This document shows, one piece after another, positions 8,842 to 17,012 of a stretch of DNA of 39,870 nucleotides. The stretch's first letter is position 1, and each line of letters begins with the position of its first letter. The DNA is taken from contig JACAEQ010000015.1 of the NCBI GenBank assembly GCA_013388755.1, positions 1-39,870 of the forward strand. The letters run 5' to 3'. The stretch comes from Chloroflexota bacterium (GTDB lineage Bacteria; Chloroflexota; Chloroflexia; Chloroflexales; Roseiflexaceae). A program made the position numbers and the translations under genes. The notes under the pieces were generated by a model. The model was given only the letters and a program-made list of their open reading frames with translations. It made no database searches and was not told the origin of the DNA.

Positions 8842-9621
8842 CTACGCGCTCCGCCACACGCGCTCGGCATAGCCGCCATGCGCCGGGTGCAGGGAGGCAT
8901 GGTAGGCAGTGATCGCCGCCGTCATCGCCGTCACCCCGCCGAACAGGGCATCCATCTGGCTGGCATAGGCGGCGATTGCTGCAATTTTGGACTTCAGGGC
9001 ATGCTCATCAAAGGGAACACACCGCGCAATGAGCGGCCGCCCGATCAGAGCCAGTCGTTGCTCGACGGCCCGCGGCGCCAGCGCATAGTTGATATCGTCA
9101 TAAAAAGCGACGGGTAGGGTGGGAAGCGAAGCTGCAGCTTCAAACACCGCCAGGTGATCCACGTGATCGCCAACACCCAGCGGCAGATAGATGGTGGCCT
9201 GTGGTGCGCCACGGTGCAACGCCATGAGCAGATCACGCACCTGTGACATCATCGGATCGCCCGGCACCGGTGGGCGATAAAGTGTCGCGCGGCTATCATA
9301 CACATCCGGAACGCGGTAGATTGCGTCGAGCATCCCCGCATAATGATAGTCGGCTCCCAGGATTGCCATTGCAGCGGCATCCTCAGCCAGGCGAGCGCCC
9401 ATCACCTCGGCGGGGGCAAGGCCCCACTCTGCGTGAAACTCGACGGCCACCGCATTGAAAGATGCACCGGGTGGGGGCGCAGCCGTACAGAGCGTCACAA
9501 CCAGTGCATCCGCCGGAGCCGCCGCAATCGACCCACCACATGAGAGCGCGGCATCATCAAGATGCGGCGAGACATAGATTCGTGAATAATGCGAAAGAGA
9601 CGCGAGATCGGCGAGTTGCAT
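8842..9621 (-). CDS. PIG-L/LmbE-family deacetylase
   Basis: A 259-aa member of the zinc-dependent PIG-L/LmbE N-acetylglucosamine deacetylase family. The metal-binding motif SPHLDDAALSCGG lies near residues 18-30 (His20, Asp22/Asp23), and the second site GVGDHVDHLAV supplies the HxxH-like ligands. Known relatives deacetylate GlcNAc-PI, mycothiol/bacillithiol precursors or antibiotic intermediates; the substrate here is unknown. The start is ATG 9621; a TTG four codons upstream is also open. It directly precedes the FemAB-like gene, so the two are almost certainly cotranscribed. Confidence 0.87.
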   Translation of the reverse strand: MQLADLASLSHYSRIYVSPHLDDAALSCGGSIAAAPADALVVTLCTAAPPPGASFNAVAVEFHAEWGLAPAEVMGARLAEDAAAMAILGADYHYAGMLDAIYRVPDVYDSRATLYRPPVPGDPMMSQVRDLLMALHRGAPQATIYLPLGVGDHVDHLAVFEAAASLPTLPVAFYDDINYALAPRAVEQRLALIGRPLIARCVPFDEHALKSKIAAIAAYASQMDALFGGVTAMTAAITAYHASLHPAHGGYAERVWRSA

Positions 9622-9691
9622 GCGGTCACGCAAGATACACAGAGATAACAGTATTGCGACCAGCGGCCCATCATGATGGCATGGTCAGCCC

Positions 9692-10624
9692 CTAGTTATT
9701 TCGCCAATCGCCACCCAGAAAACCCTGATCCAGCGCCAGTTCGTCAAGCGCCTCGGCCGCTGCCTGCCGGCGTGTCTCATCCTGGCTGCGGCTCAACTGC
9801 TGCAACGCGCGCCGCGCCATCTCACCGCCAATCTGGCCCAGCGCCCAGATCGCCGCCAGCGCGACTTCCGTGTCGTCATCGCCGCACAGCCTGGCCACCC
9901 GCGCAACGATCGAACGCGCATTGTCGGCCATTTCTCCTGCAGCGCGCGCCGCCTCGTAACGCAGCGCAGGCGAGGGGCTATCCATCTCACGACTGACCAC
10001 CGGCAACCAGCGTGGCAACATCGAGCGCCCCATTGCTGCCAGCGCACTTTCGCGCAGCAATTGCTCATCGCTGGCATAGGCGTGCTCGATTTGCTGCTGA
10101 ACATCGTCGCTGCCGGCGAAATAACCGGCGCTTTCCACTGCACGGCGCCGCACTTCCAGCGATTGCCGGGGGTCCCGGATCAGCGCCAGCAACACATCGT
10201 GCAATTCCCGGCCCAGGGCAGCATCAAGTTCCTCGAGTTCGGCGAGGTACGCATACCGACCAAGCACCGTCGCCGTAGCTGCGCGCACATCATCTGACGG
10301 ATCGTCGCGTACCAGAGCCAACAGCCGGCGGATAACAGACGGCGCATCGCACTCCCACAACCCTTCAACGGCACCGGTGCGCACCGCTGCAGCCGGATCG
10401 TCGAGGAGCCAGCGAAATACCTCGGTGAAATCAAGATCGACATTTTCTTCAGCAAGTTCCATCAGGGCATGCACGATCTCAACCCGCCGCTCAACCGGGA
10501 TACGCTGCCACACCGGCCAGACCTCGTCACGGTCGGTGTGCGCCAACCCCGAAAGCGGGCGTAACTCGCTGATCACAAGATGGTCACGCACCGCGAGGGT
10601 GCGCAGGTGGGAAGCAAGATTCAT
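9692..10624 (-). CDS. HEAT-repeat protein
   Basis: A 310-aa all-helical protein with at least five HEAT/PBS-lyase-like repeats, for example DPAAAVRTGAVEGLWECDAP, DPSDDVRAATATVLGRYAYL, DPRQSLEVRRRAVESAGYF, SPALRYEAARAAGEMA and DTEVALAAIWALGQIGGE. Such repeats form solenoid scaffolds for protein-protein contacts and have no catalytic residues. There is no signal peptide. It follows the 618-aa gene after 60 bases that contain a GC-only hairpin and has no clear ribosome site. Its role is probably as a partner of the neighbouring acidic-tailed protein, but this is inferred from position only. Confidence 0.8.
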   Translation of the reverse strand: MNLASHLRTLAVRDHLVISELRPLSGLAHTDRDEVWPVWQRIPVERRVEIVHALMELAEENVDLDFTEVFRWLLDDPAAAVRTGAVEGLWECDAPSVIRRLLALVRDDPSDDVRAATATVLGRYAYLAELEELDAALGRELHDVLLALIRDPRQSLEVRRRAVESAGYFAGSDDVQQQIEHAYASDEQLLRESALAAMGRSMLPRWLPVVSREMDSPSPALRYEAARAAGEMADNARSIVARVARLCGDDDTEVALAAIWALGQIGGEMARRALQQLSRSQDETRRQAAAEALDELALDQGFLGGDWRNN

Positions 10625-10639
10625 GGTTCAGATGGCAGA

Positions 10640-10660
10640 GCGGGGGCCGGCGGCCCCCGC
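10640..10660 (-). terminator. GC-rich hairpin between the 618-aa and HEAT genes
   Basis: A perfect 9-bp stem GCGGGGGCC/GGCCCCCGC encloses a GGC loop. It lies 25 bases after the stop of the 618-aa gene and 16 bases before the HEAT ATG. With no U-tract it is more likely an attenuator or mRNA-stabilising stem that lowers HEAT expression than a complete terminator. Confidence 0.45.
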
Positions 10661-10684
10661 CCCGCAACTCAGGAGAAACACTGG

Positions 10685-12541
10685 CTATTCGTCGTCAAAA
10701 TCATCTTCATCCTCGTCCATCTCTGCATCCGCATCATCGTGGATCGAGGGGGGTGGCGCATAGAACCAGTTACCGGGTGTTTCCTCATCTGGCGTGAAAT
10801 GCTCGCCCTCGGCGAGCAGATGCATCAGATACTCGTGCGATGCCGGGCGAAGCACATTCATCGCCACAAACAGCGTCTCAACGCTGGCGACATAGCGTGG
10901 CTCGGCACGCGTGCCCACCGGATTGCCGACGGTCTCAAACACATGCTCAAGCATCGCATCACCTTTGCGGCGTTCATTCATGGGAAACGCCTTGAGATTG
11001 CGTAGGCGACCATACTGCTGCTGGTTGACCAGCATATCGGTATCAACCGCACAGGCGTAGGAGACATTGGCAAAGGCGAACTTCGGCGTCTTCTTGGTTT
11101 CATCAAGGATCAGCAAGCGATCCTGCGTTTCCGGCTGTTCCTCATATGTCAGCGTAAACGTATGCGGATCGTCGGTACGCATGAGCGTAATCAATGCACC
11201 TGACACCAGATAATCGTGGAACAGCGCTTCGAAACCCTGCAACCACCCGCCGCGATTACCGGTGGGATAGCGCAACTCAACAAGTGTGCTGGCATAGTGC
11301 TGCGGCAGTTCAAAGCGCAGCACGGCGCTGCGCTGGTCGGCCAGCAACGGCGCGGGCAGCAATGCCGCCATGGCACGTGTAAACGGGAGAATGCCATACT
11401 CCCACTCAAAGAACGTCAACACATGGCTGAGTTGCCCATGCTTGCGAATGGCATCAGCGCTCTGCTCAGCCAGGCTGTCATCGAAGCCCTCTTCAAGAAA
11501 ACCGGCGATCTGCCCCATCTCGCTCGCCTTAACGCGCTTGGTACCGATGGCCGGCAGATTGCGCACCGACCAGAGGCGAGCGCCATCAACACCGACGAAC
11601 TCGAAATCTTTCTCACGGCTCAGGCGATAGTTGAGCGCGAAACGGAACACCTCATAGTCGCTCTGGCGCGGGTTATGGTAGAAAATATCGGCGATGATCT
11701 GCGTATCCAGCAGCGGTTCACCCACTTCCTTGATATAATCGCTGATCCGGCGCAGATCATTCTTACCGAAACTCACCAGCGCACTTTCCGGAAACGCCTG
11801 ATTGCCAAACAACACCAGCCGGCGCAGCGGATCGGCTTCGATGGCAGCGCGGAGTTGTGCCATAAGCGTATTGCCATATTGCGCCATCAACTCCACCACC
11901 GGCCGATGCAGATCAATCTGCAGACCATTGGGCAATGTGATGACCGAGTTGATCTGCGCCGGCGCCGCGACCTCGACCGGCCTGACGGGAAGTGTCTCTT
12001 CTACAGGCGGCGCCGCCTCGCCAACCGCTTCTTCGGCGCCCGGCACCGCCTCGATCACCGGCGTCTCAACCACCAGTGCGGGCATGACCGGCGTCAGACC
12101 GGCCTGTTCCTGCCAGTACTCGGAGATAAAGACCGGCTCAACCGTCGTGAGCGCCGGACGCGTGGTCGTCACAACGACACTGATATCATCGACCGGCAGC
12201 GGATTCTCCGGCTCGTACAGCCGATTCCTGAACATGTGCGCCGTGTCGATCTGCGGCTGCACGTACCGCCCGCGCCGCGACGTTACAAACAGCACATCAC
12301 CGTCAACTTCCTGGCGGGTGAATACCGTACTGTTCTCACGCAGCGCCTCGTCGATTCGCCGGGCAGCTTCTTGCGGATCCATCTTGCGCTGCGTCGCGAA
12401 AAAATCCACCAGGTTTGCAAGCGTCTGGCGAATTGGCGCATCGTCGGCAAAAAAGCGCCCTTGCGCCACCATTATCTGATAGATCTCCTCGGCCAGGGTC
12501 CGCTGCTCCACACTACCCTTGAATGTTGGACGCTCGCTCAT
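10685..12541 (-). CDS. Conserved hypothetical protein with acidic tail (618 aa)
   Basis: I do not recognise a family with confidence. The N-terminal ~110 residues (QRTLAEEIYQIMVAQGRFFA through VFTRQEVDGDVLFVTSRRGR) look like a helical unit with a terminal beta hairpin, compatible with a winged helix. Residues about 150-195 are a Pro/Val/Glu-rich linker. About 200-590 is a long mixed alpha/beta region without obvious catalytic motifs, and the last ~20 residues are almost all Asp/Glu. No membrane segments. The start at 12541 overlaps by 4 bases (ATGA) the stop of a 39-codon gene, so translation is coupled. Relatives would probably be found mostly in Chloroflexota. A large open frame on the other strand (11216-12589) is a shadow. 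Confidence 0.75.
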   Translation of the reverse strand: MSERPTFKGSVEQRTLAEEIYQIMVAQGRFFADDAPIRQTLANLVDFFATQRKMDPQEAARRIDEALRENSTVFTRQEVDGDVLFVTSRRGRYVQPQIDTAHMFRNRLYEPENPLPVDDISVVVTTTRPALTTVEPVFISEYWQEQAGLTPVMPALVVETPVIEAVPGAEEAVGEAAPPVEETLPVRPVEVAAPAQINSVITLPNGLQIDLHRPVVELMAQYGNTLMAQLRAAIEADPLRRLVLFGNQAFPESALVSFGKNDLRRISDYIKEVGEPLLDTQIIADIFYHNPRQSDYEVFRFALNYRLSREKDFEFVGVDGARLWSVRNLPAIGTKRVKASEMGQIAGFLEEGFDDSLAEQSADAIRKHGQLSHVLTFFEWEYGILPFTRAMAALLPAPLLADQRSAVLRFELPQHYASTLVELRYPTGNRGGWLQGFEALFHDYLVSGALITLMRTDDPHTFTLTYEEQPETQDRLLILDETKKTPKFAFANVSYACAVDTDMLVNQQQYGRLRNLKAFPMNERRKGDAMLEHVFETVGNPVGTRAEPRYVASVETLFVAMNVLRPASHEYLMHLLAEGEHFTPDEETPGNWFYAPPPSIHDDADAEMDEDEDDFDDE

Positions 12542-12657
12542 GCCTGCTGCTCCCCTGCGAGCACAAGCTCGCGCAGAATCTCAAGATAGCGCTCTGTCAG
12601 GCTCTGGATGTCTTGCGGCTGGCCGGCGGCGCGTACCTGCTGGACCAGCCTGTCCAT
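12538..12657 (-). CDS. 39-aa peptide translationally coupled to the 618-aa gene
   Basis: Reading the minus strand from ATG 12657 gives 39 codons: MDRLVQQVRAAGQPQDIQSL then TERYLEILRELVLAGEQQA and TGA, whose stop overlaps the next gene's ATG by 4 bases. GGAGA sits 8 bases upstream of the ATG, a proper ribosome site, whereas the 618-aa gene has its site only inside this small gene (GGGGAG). The peptide is a predicted amphipathic helix pair and could be a small subunit of the 618-aa protein. It may have been missed by length cut-offs. Confidence 0.6.
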   Translation of the reverse strand: MDRLVQQVRAAGQPQDIQSLTERYLEILRELVLAGEQQA

Positions 12658-12826
12658 TGCCGTTTCTCCATATAGAACGTTTTTACCATCCATGGCGCTG
12701 CCGATCCCATTCCGTTAGCAATAAACACACAAGGCGCAGCCCGGTATCATGTGCCGATGCTGCGCTAGACGCACCCGCATTATAGCATCAATTGCGCGCC
12801 AGGCGCAAACGAGCGGTTGCCGCCGT

Positions 12827-12855
12827 TTGACTTTTGCCGGTCTTTGTGCGACAAT
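12827..12855 (+). promoter_or_regulatory. Sigma-70-type promoter upstream of the chelatase gene
   Basis: TTGACT at 12827-12832, a 17-base spacer and GACAAT at 12850-12855. Transcription would start near 12862, giving a leader of about 155 bases before ATG 13018. The remainder of the gap 12658-13017 holds no other supported gene. Confidence 0.55.
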
Positions 12856-12959
12856 AACGCCGTCCGGCATATGAACAGCTCTGAATCGTCATTGGTTCTG
12901 TGTCTACTAGTCACGGCAGAAGCTGCAGATGCTTCGGCCATATCATAGTCGTCGCAGTC

Positions 12960-12985
12960 CCTCCGGCCACAGCTTCGGCTGGAGG
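12960..12985 (+). promoter_or_regulatory. Leader hairpin covering a Shine-Dalgarno-like GGAGG
   Basis: CCTCCGGCC and GGCTGGAGG pair over 9 bp with one G-U, closing an 8-base loop; alternatively CAGC-TTCG-GCTG forms a stable UUCG tetraloop stem. In the first form the GGAGG at 12981-12985 is buried. If the true chelatase start is GTG 12997, this hairpin would mask its ribosome site. Confidence 0.4.
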
Positions 12986-13017
12986 TGCATTGTGTTGTGC
13001 GGAAGAAGTTGGGGCTC

Positions 13018-14112
13018 ATGCCATCTGAACGGCCGATTTACCCATTTAGCGCACTGGTTGGGCAGGAACGACTCAAACGCGCCCTGATCCTGAACGCGAT
13101 CAACCCACGCATCGGCGGCGTCCTGATCCGCGGCGAGAAGGGAACTGCCAAGTCGACCGCCGTACGCGGCCTGGCACGGCTCCTCCCCCATATCACCGTT
13201 GTTGCCGATTGCCCGTACAGCTGCCCGCCCGATCGGCCATCCGCCATGTGCCAGTCGTGTGTGGCGCGGCTCCGCCGTGGCGAGGAACTTCCGGTGGCCG
13301 AACGGTCCACGCGCCTGGTGGAGCTGCCGGTTGCAGCGTCGGAGGACCGTGTCGTCGGATCGCTTGACCTGGAGCACGCGCTGACGGAAGGGCAACGACG
13401 CTTTGAGCCGGGGTTGCTGGCGCAGGCCAATCGCGGCTTGCTGTATGTTGACGAAGTTAATCTGCTCGACGACCATCTGGTTGATGTGTTGCTCGACGCC
13501 GCGGCGATGGGGATCAATACTGTGGAACGCGAGGGTATCAGTGTGTCGCATCCCGCGCGCTTCATCCTCGTCGGCACGATGAACCCTGAAGAAGGTGAGT
13601 TGCGGCCGCAACTCCTCGATCGCTTCGGCCTGGTGGTCGAGATTTCAGGTATTACCGATGTCACCGGGCGTGTGGCGGTCATCGAGCGCCGCATGGCGTA
13701 TGAGAGCGATCCCGAGGCGTTCGCAGCGGCATGGCAGGATGACGAGGCGGCGCTGGCGCAGCGTATCATCGCGGCACGAGCGTTGCTGCCGGCGGTGGAG
13801 ATTGTGCGCGGCGACATGGCGGCTGTTGCAGCGCTGGCGCTCGATCTGGGCGTCGATGGGCACCGCGCCGACCTGGCGATTCTTGAAACGGCACGCACCC
13901 ACGCCGCCTGGGCCGGTCGGACACGCCTGTCGGTCGAAGACATCCGGCTGGCAGCCGAACTGGCGCTACCACACCGTATGCGTCGCCAGCCGTTCACAGA
14001 AGTGAAACTCGACGAAGCGCGCGTTGGCCAGATCCTTGAACGCGTGAAGGGCGACCTCGGTGATGAGGCCACTGCCGACGCCGAGCACGTAAAAAAAAAG
14101 TCGATAGCCTGA
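13018..14112 (+). CDS. chlD: Chelatase ChlI-like AAA+ part of fused ChlI-ChlD (zero-frame product)
   Basis: The zero frame encodes a 364-aa AAA+ protein of the Mg/Co-chelatase small-subunit type, which powers metal insertion into a tetrapyrrole. [20 protein letters not shown], Walker [10 protein letters not shown], a Cys-rich insert ([18 protein letters not shown]), Walker [12 protein letters not shown] and [20 protein letters not shown] are all seen. It ends at TGA 14110, just after a run of nine A, while the VWA half continues in the -1 frame without a start of its own. Start: ATG 13018 fits the family; GTG 12997 with GGAGG 11 bases upstream is possible. Such fused proteins are usually annotated as putative cobaltochelatases; no cobN/chlH subunit is nearby. 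Confidence 0.85.
   Translation: MPSERPIYPFSALVGQERLKRALILNAINPRIGGVLIRGEKGTAKSTAVRGLARLLPHITVVADCPYSCPPDRPSAMCQSCVARLRRGEELPVAERSTRLVELPVAASEDRVVGSLDLEHALTEGQRRFEPGLLAQANRGLLYVDEVNLLDDHLVDVLLDAAAMGINTVEREGISVSHPARFILVGTMNPEEGELRPQLLDRFGLVVEISGITDVTGRVAVIERRMAYESDPEAFAAAWQDDEAALAQRIIAARALLPAVEIVRGDMAAVAALALDLGVDGHRADLAILETARTHAAWAGRTRLSVEDIRLAAELALPHRMRRQPFTEVKLDEARVGQILERVKGDLGDEATADAEHVKKKSIA
14091..14100 (+). other. Probable programmed -1 frameshift site (A-AAA-AAG)
   Basis: The zero-frame codons are GTA AAA AAA AAG TCG ATA GCC TGA. The heptamer A AAA AAG is the classic bacterial -1 slippery sequence (as in dnaX). The zero-frame stop (14110-14112) and the last upstream stop of the -1 frame (TGA 14061) bracket the site. 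Slipping here gives a 690-aa ChlI-VWA protein, the normal length for the fused family. Six bases downstream AGCC-TGAC-GGCT, then CTGG-CGAG-CCAG, can form small alternative stems. No upstream Shine-Dalgarno stimulator is close. RNA polymerase slippage on A9 is an alternative mechanism. Confidence 0.8.
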
Positions 14113-15089
14113 CGGCTGGCGAGCCAGACAGCGAATCGCGTGCTGGTGAAGAGCATGAGGGGATCCCGCCGGCAGCAAGTGCCGCCAGTGCAGCCGATGC
14201 CGCGCCAGGCAGCGCCGATAAGGGCGATGGCGGGAAAACCTTTAGTTCCGATCAGGTGTTTCAGCCGAAACGCCTGGAAGGCAACCGCGACCGGCTGCAG
14301 CGGCGCTCGCCTGGTAAACGGAGCCGCACGCGCACAACGCGGAAGCAAGGGCGGTACATTACCAGCCGACCGGCCCGACGCGTCACCGATCTGGCGCTGG
14401 ACGCGACGTTGCGTGAAGCCGCGCCGTACCAGCGCCAGCGCCGTGAGGAGGATGTCGCGGTTGAACGCAAACGGCGCGTGATTGTGCGTCGCGGCGATTT
14501 GCGCCAGAAGGTGCGGGTTCGCAAAACACGGAACGCGGTCTGTTTCGTCGTCGATGCGAGCTGGAGCATGGCCGCTGAGGAGCGAATGCGCTCCACAAAA
14601 GCGGCAGTCTTTTCTCTGCTGCGCGATGCCTATCAGCGCCGCGACCGGGTCGGCCTGGTGTCGTTCCAGCGTGATTATGCGACACTGCTGTTGCCGTTGA
14701 CGAATAGTGTCGAACTGGCACAGCGCCAGTTGCAACAGATGCCGACCGGCGGCAAGACGCCCCTTTCGCGCGGCCTGTTGCTGGGCTACGAAGTGCTGGA
14801 CCGGGCGCGACGCCATGATCCTGAAGTGGTGCCGCTGCTGGTCTTGCTGACCGATGGGCAGGCGAATGTTTCCATGGGTGATCTGCCGCCGCAGGCCGAA
14901 AGCTATGCGCTGGCGGATTTCATCGCGGCACAGTCGATCCGCTCAGTGGTCATTGATACCGAACACCCGATCTTTGAGCGCGGGCTGGCGCGCCAGCTGG
15001 CGCATCATCTGAAGGGCACATACTACCGGCTCGAAGATTTGCAGGAGGGTGGGCTCGTCGATCTGGTTCGCGCGGAGTTGAACCATTAA
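14100..15089 (+). CDS. chlD: ChlD-like VWA part of the fused chelatase (-1 frame)
   Basis: The -1 frame runs from the slippery site to TAA at 15087-15089. It begins with an Ala/Gly/Glu-rich linker, then [12 protein letters not shown], a basic [14 protein letters not shown] segment and [18 protein letters not shown], all typical of ChlD/BchD between the AAA+ and VWA domains. The VWA domain follows, with a complete [13 protein letters not shown] (DxSxS), the Thr in GGKTPLSRG and LLTDGQAN. It would bind the AAA+ ring and the catalytic large subunit. If translated alone it would have to start at GTG 14256 or later, with no ribosome site and no linker, which argues that it is made by frameshifting. 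Confidence 0.87.
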   Translation, partial: VDSLTAGEPDSESRAGEEHEGIPPAASAASAADAAPGSADKGDGGKTFSSDQVFQPKRLEGNRDRLQRRSPGKRSRTRTTRKQGRYITSRPARRVTDLALDATLREAAPYQRQRREEDVAVERKRRVIVRRGDLRQKVRVRKTRNAVCFVVDASWSMAAEERMRSTKAAVFSLLRDAYQRRDRVGLVSFQRDYATLLLPLTNSVELAQRQLQQMPTGGKTPLSRGLLLGYEVLDRARRHDPEVVPLLVLLTDGQANVSMGDLPPQAESYALADFIAAQSIRSVVIDTEHPIFERGLARQLAHHLKGTYYRLEDLQEGGLVDLVRAELNH

Positions 15090-15144
15090 TATATGCTTGG
15101 AAACCATTGTACAGGCAGACACCTAACCAGGAGGACGGTTGGTC

Positions 15145-16590
15145 ATGACCGATCAGGAGCGCCCCGTCGAGGAGCGGAACGAATTGCTGGGCGACTTGCT
15201 TACCACCGCAAATGATATTGCAGTGATTGAGCCGGAGAACGCCTCAGCACCAGACGGCGCTGAGGCGCCTGAACTGCCGGCTGCTCTGGCGGTTGATGGG
15301 GACGGCCTTGCTGCCCCGATCGAAGCAACCGCTGAGAGCAATGTGACCGCCGAAAGCGCTGCCGCACTCGAAGCGGCACCGGCGCCGGTCGCCGAAAGCG
15401 CTGCCGCGCCCGAAGCGGCAAGTTACCAGGCACCGGAAGAGGTACCGGCAACGCGCCCACGCCGTGTCAAGGATCTGGTTCCGGGCATGGAACTGGAAGG
15501 CCGGGTGACATCTATCGCGCTGTACGGCATCTTCGTCGATATTGGCGTTGGCCGCGACGGCCTGGTGCATATTTCTGAAATGAGCGATACGCGTATTGAC
15601 TCGCCGAGCGATGTCGTCAAGATCGGCGATGTGATCAAGGTGCGCGTGAAGAGTGTTGAACCTGATGGCCGGCGCATCAGCCTGACGATGCGTTCCCGAG
15701 AACGGGTCGCGGAACCACGCGGTGGGCGAGGCCGGAAGAAACCGGAAGTGAATCACCAGGCGCTTGCGGGGCTGCGGGTTGGCGATAATGTCGAAGGGAC
15801 CATCACCGGCCTGGCGCCGTTTGGCGTGTTTGTGGATATTGGCGTCGGCAAGGATGGCCTGGTGCATGTCTCGGAACTGGCCGAAGGTCGGGTGGAGAAG
15901 GCCGAAGATGTTGTACAGGTCGGCCAGACGCACACCTTCAAAATCCTGGAGGTAGATGCCGAAGGTGCGCGCATCAGCCTGAGCTTGCGGCGTGCCCAGC
16001 GCGGCCAGAAGTTGCAGCAACTCCAGAAGGGCCAGATCCTCGAGGGAACGGTCAGTGGCCTCGCTCCCTTCGGTGCGTTCGTTGATATCGGTGTAGGTCG
16101 CGATGGCCTGGTGCATATTTCCGAGCTCTCGAACGCGCGCGTGGCACAGGTTGAGGATGCGGTGAAGGTTGGCGATAAGGTCCAGGTGCGGGTGATCGAT
16201 GTCGACGCACAGAGCAAGCGCATCAGCCTGAGTCTGCGCCTCGAGGACACACCGCGCGAGGAGCCGCCTTTGCCACGCGAGGAGCGCCCCCGCAGCGAGG
16301 GACGGCCACCGCGCGGCGAAGGACGCGGCCCACGCGAAGAGCGACCACCGCGCCCGCCGCGACCGGATCGGTCGAGCGAACGACCACCGGAGTCATACCT
16401 TGCCGCCGATGCCGACGAAGATTTCAGCGGCAATGCAACAATTGAGGATCTGATGTCGAAGTTTGGTGGCCAGCGTAAGGGCGATCGCCGCCGTCGCCAG
16501 GATGATGACGAGAACGAGCCGGAGGATCGCAATTCGCGCCGCCAGCGTGATGCTATCCGCCGTACCTTGCAGCAGATGGACGACGACTAG
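15145..16590 (+). CDS. Protein with three S1 RNA-binding domains
   Basis: A 481-aa protein related to ribosomal protein S1/RpsA-like RNA-binding proteins. Residues 1-110 are acidic and Ala/Glu/Pro-rich. Three S1 domains follow at about 112-185, 211-283 and 295-367, each with the signature GIFVDIGVGRDGLVHISEM or near-identical copies. The C-terminus (370-430) is very rich in Arg/Glu/Pro (RGEGRGPREERPPRPPRPDR), probably disordered and RNA-binding, and ends with ATIEDLMSKFGGQRKGDRRR. ATG 15145 has AGGAGG 10 bases upstream; a TTG two codons earlier is also open. It probably assists mRNA binding by the ribosome. It precedes the rpmH promoter. Confidence 0.88.
   Translation: MTDQERPVEERNELLGDLLTTANDIAVIEPENASAPDGAEAPELPAALAVDGDGLAAPIEATAESNVTAESAAALEAAPAPVAESAAAPEAASYQAPEEVPATRPRRVKDLVPGMELEGRVTSIALYGIFVDIGVGRDGLVHISEMSDTRIDSPSDVVKIGDVIKVRVKSVEPDGRRISLTMRSRERVAEPRGGRGRKKPEVNHQALAGLRVGDNVEGTITGLAPFGVFVDIGVGKDGLVHVSELAEGRVEKAEDVVQVGQTHTFKILEVDAEGARISLSLRRAQRGQKLQQLQKGQILEGTVSGLAPFGAFVDIGVGRDGLVHISELSNARVAQVEDAVKVGDKVQVRVIDVDAQSKRISLSLRLEDTPREEPPLPREERPRSEGRPPRGEGRGPREERPPRPPRPDRSSERPPESYLAADADEDFSGNATIEDLMSKFGGQRKGDRRRRQDDDENEPEDRNSRRQRDAIRRTLQQMDDD
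15349..15420 (+). repeat. Internal 42-bp-period repeat in the S1 gene
   Basis: Two near-identical 30-base units (15349-15378 and 15391-15420) encode AESAAALEAA and AESAAAPEAA in the disordered N-terminus. They look like a local duplication within a low-complexity segment. Confidence 0.6.
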
Positions 16591-16597
16591 CGTTGCC

Positions 16598-16627
16598 TTG
16601 ACATCCAACCATCACCACAGGTATAAT
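16598..16627 (+). promoter_or_regulatory. Consensus sigma-70 promoter of rpmH
   Basis: A perfect TTGACA (16598-16603) and a perfect TATAAT (16622-16627) are separated by 18 bases. It starts only 8 bases after the S1 gene stop. The predicted transcription start is near 16634, leaving a leader of about 130 bases. Confidence 0.88.
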
Positions 16628-16633
16628 CTCTCG

Positions 16634-16660
16634 GACCGGCGCGGCATTGCTGCGCCGGTC
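16634..16660 (+). promoter_or_regulatory. Hairpin at the 5' end of the rpmH transcript
   Basis: GACCGGCGC and GCGCCGGTC form a perfect 9-bp stem around a 9-base loop, starting at the predicted first transcribed base. A stem at the extreme 5' end usually protects mRNA from 5'-dependent decay; attenuation is another possibility, though no T-tract follows. Confidence 0.55.
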
Positions 16661-16763
16661 AGGCATTGCATCAGTGTTGTTCCTGACGGCAATTCGTCCA
16701 GATCGTTCCCGCTGTGCGGCTGGTGTTCCCGGCGCAGAGCATTGTATTACGAGGTTCATATCG

Positions 16764-16937
16764 ATGCCGAAACGAACATGGCAACCAAAGCGTATTCCGC
16801 GCCGGCGCAAACATGGCTTCCTGCACCGTATGGAAACAAAAGACGGGCGCGAAGTGTTGCGCCGCCGTCGCCTGCGCGGCCGCCATCGCCTGACGGTCAG
16901 CGACGATCGCCGCGAGCTTCGCCGCGCCCACCGATAG
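16764..16937 (+). CDS. rpmH: 50S ribosomal protein L34
   Basis: A 57-aa, extremely basic protein starting [20 protein letters not shown] and ending in a run of Arg-rich helix, the standard L34 pattern (slightly longer than the usual 44-47 residues, with an extra C-terminal RRELRRAHR). L34 sits in the large ribosomal subunit. The start at ATG 16764 has GAGG 9 bases upstream. It is followed by rnpA, yidC and jag in the classical order. Confidence 0.95.
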   Translation: MPKRTWQPKRIPRRRKHGFLHRMETKDGREVLRRRRLRGRHRLTVSDDRRELRRAHR

Positions 16938-17012
16938 GTCAATGGTACGCTGTGGGCGTCGAGTACCATGTACGCTGTTTACCATCCTTGCATCCATCGC
17001 CCACAGTCTGTA

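Noticed and set aside
11216-12589. A 457-codon frame opposite the 618-aa gene
   Set aside because: Arg/His/Gln-rich shadow. The minus-strand frame has coupled overlaps with neighbours and a coherent protein composition.
13038-14816. A 592-codon antisense frame across the chelatase gene
   Set aside because: Low-complexity Ser/Arg-rich translation, no motifs, opposite to a clearly coding region. It does not explain the frame change.
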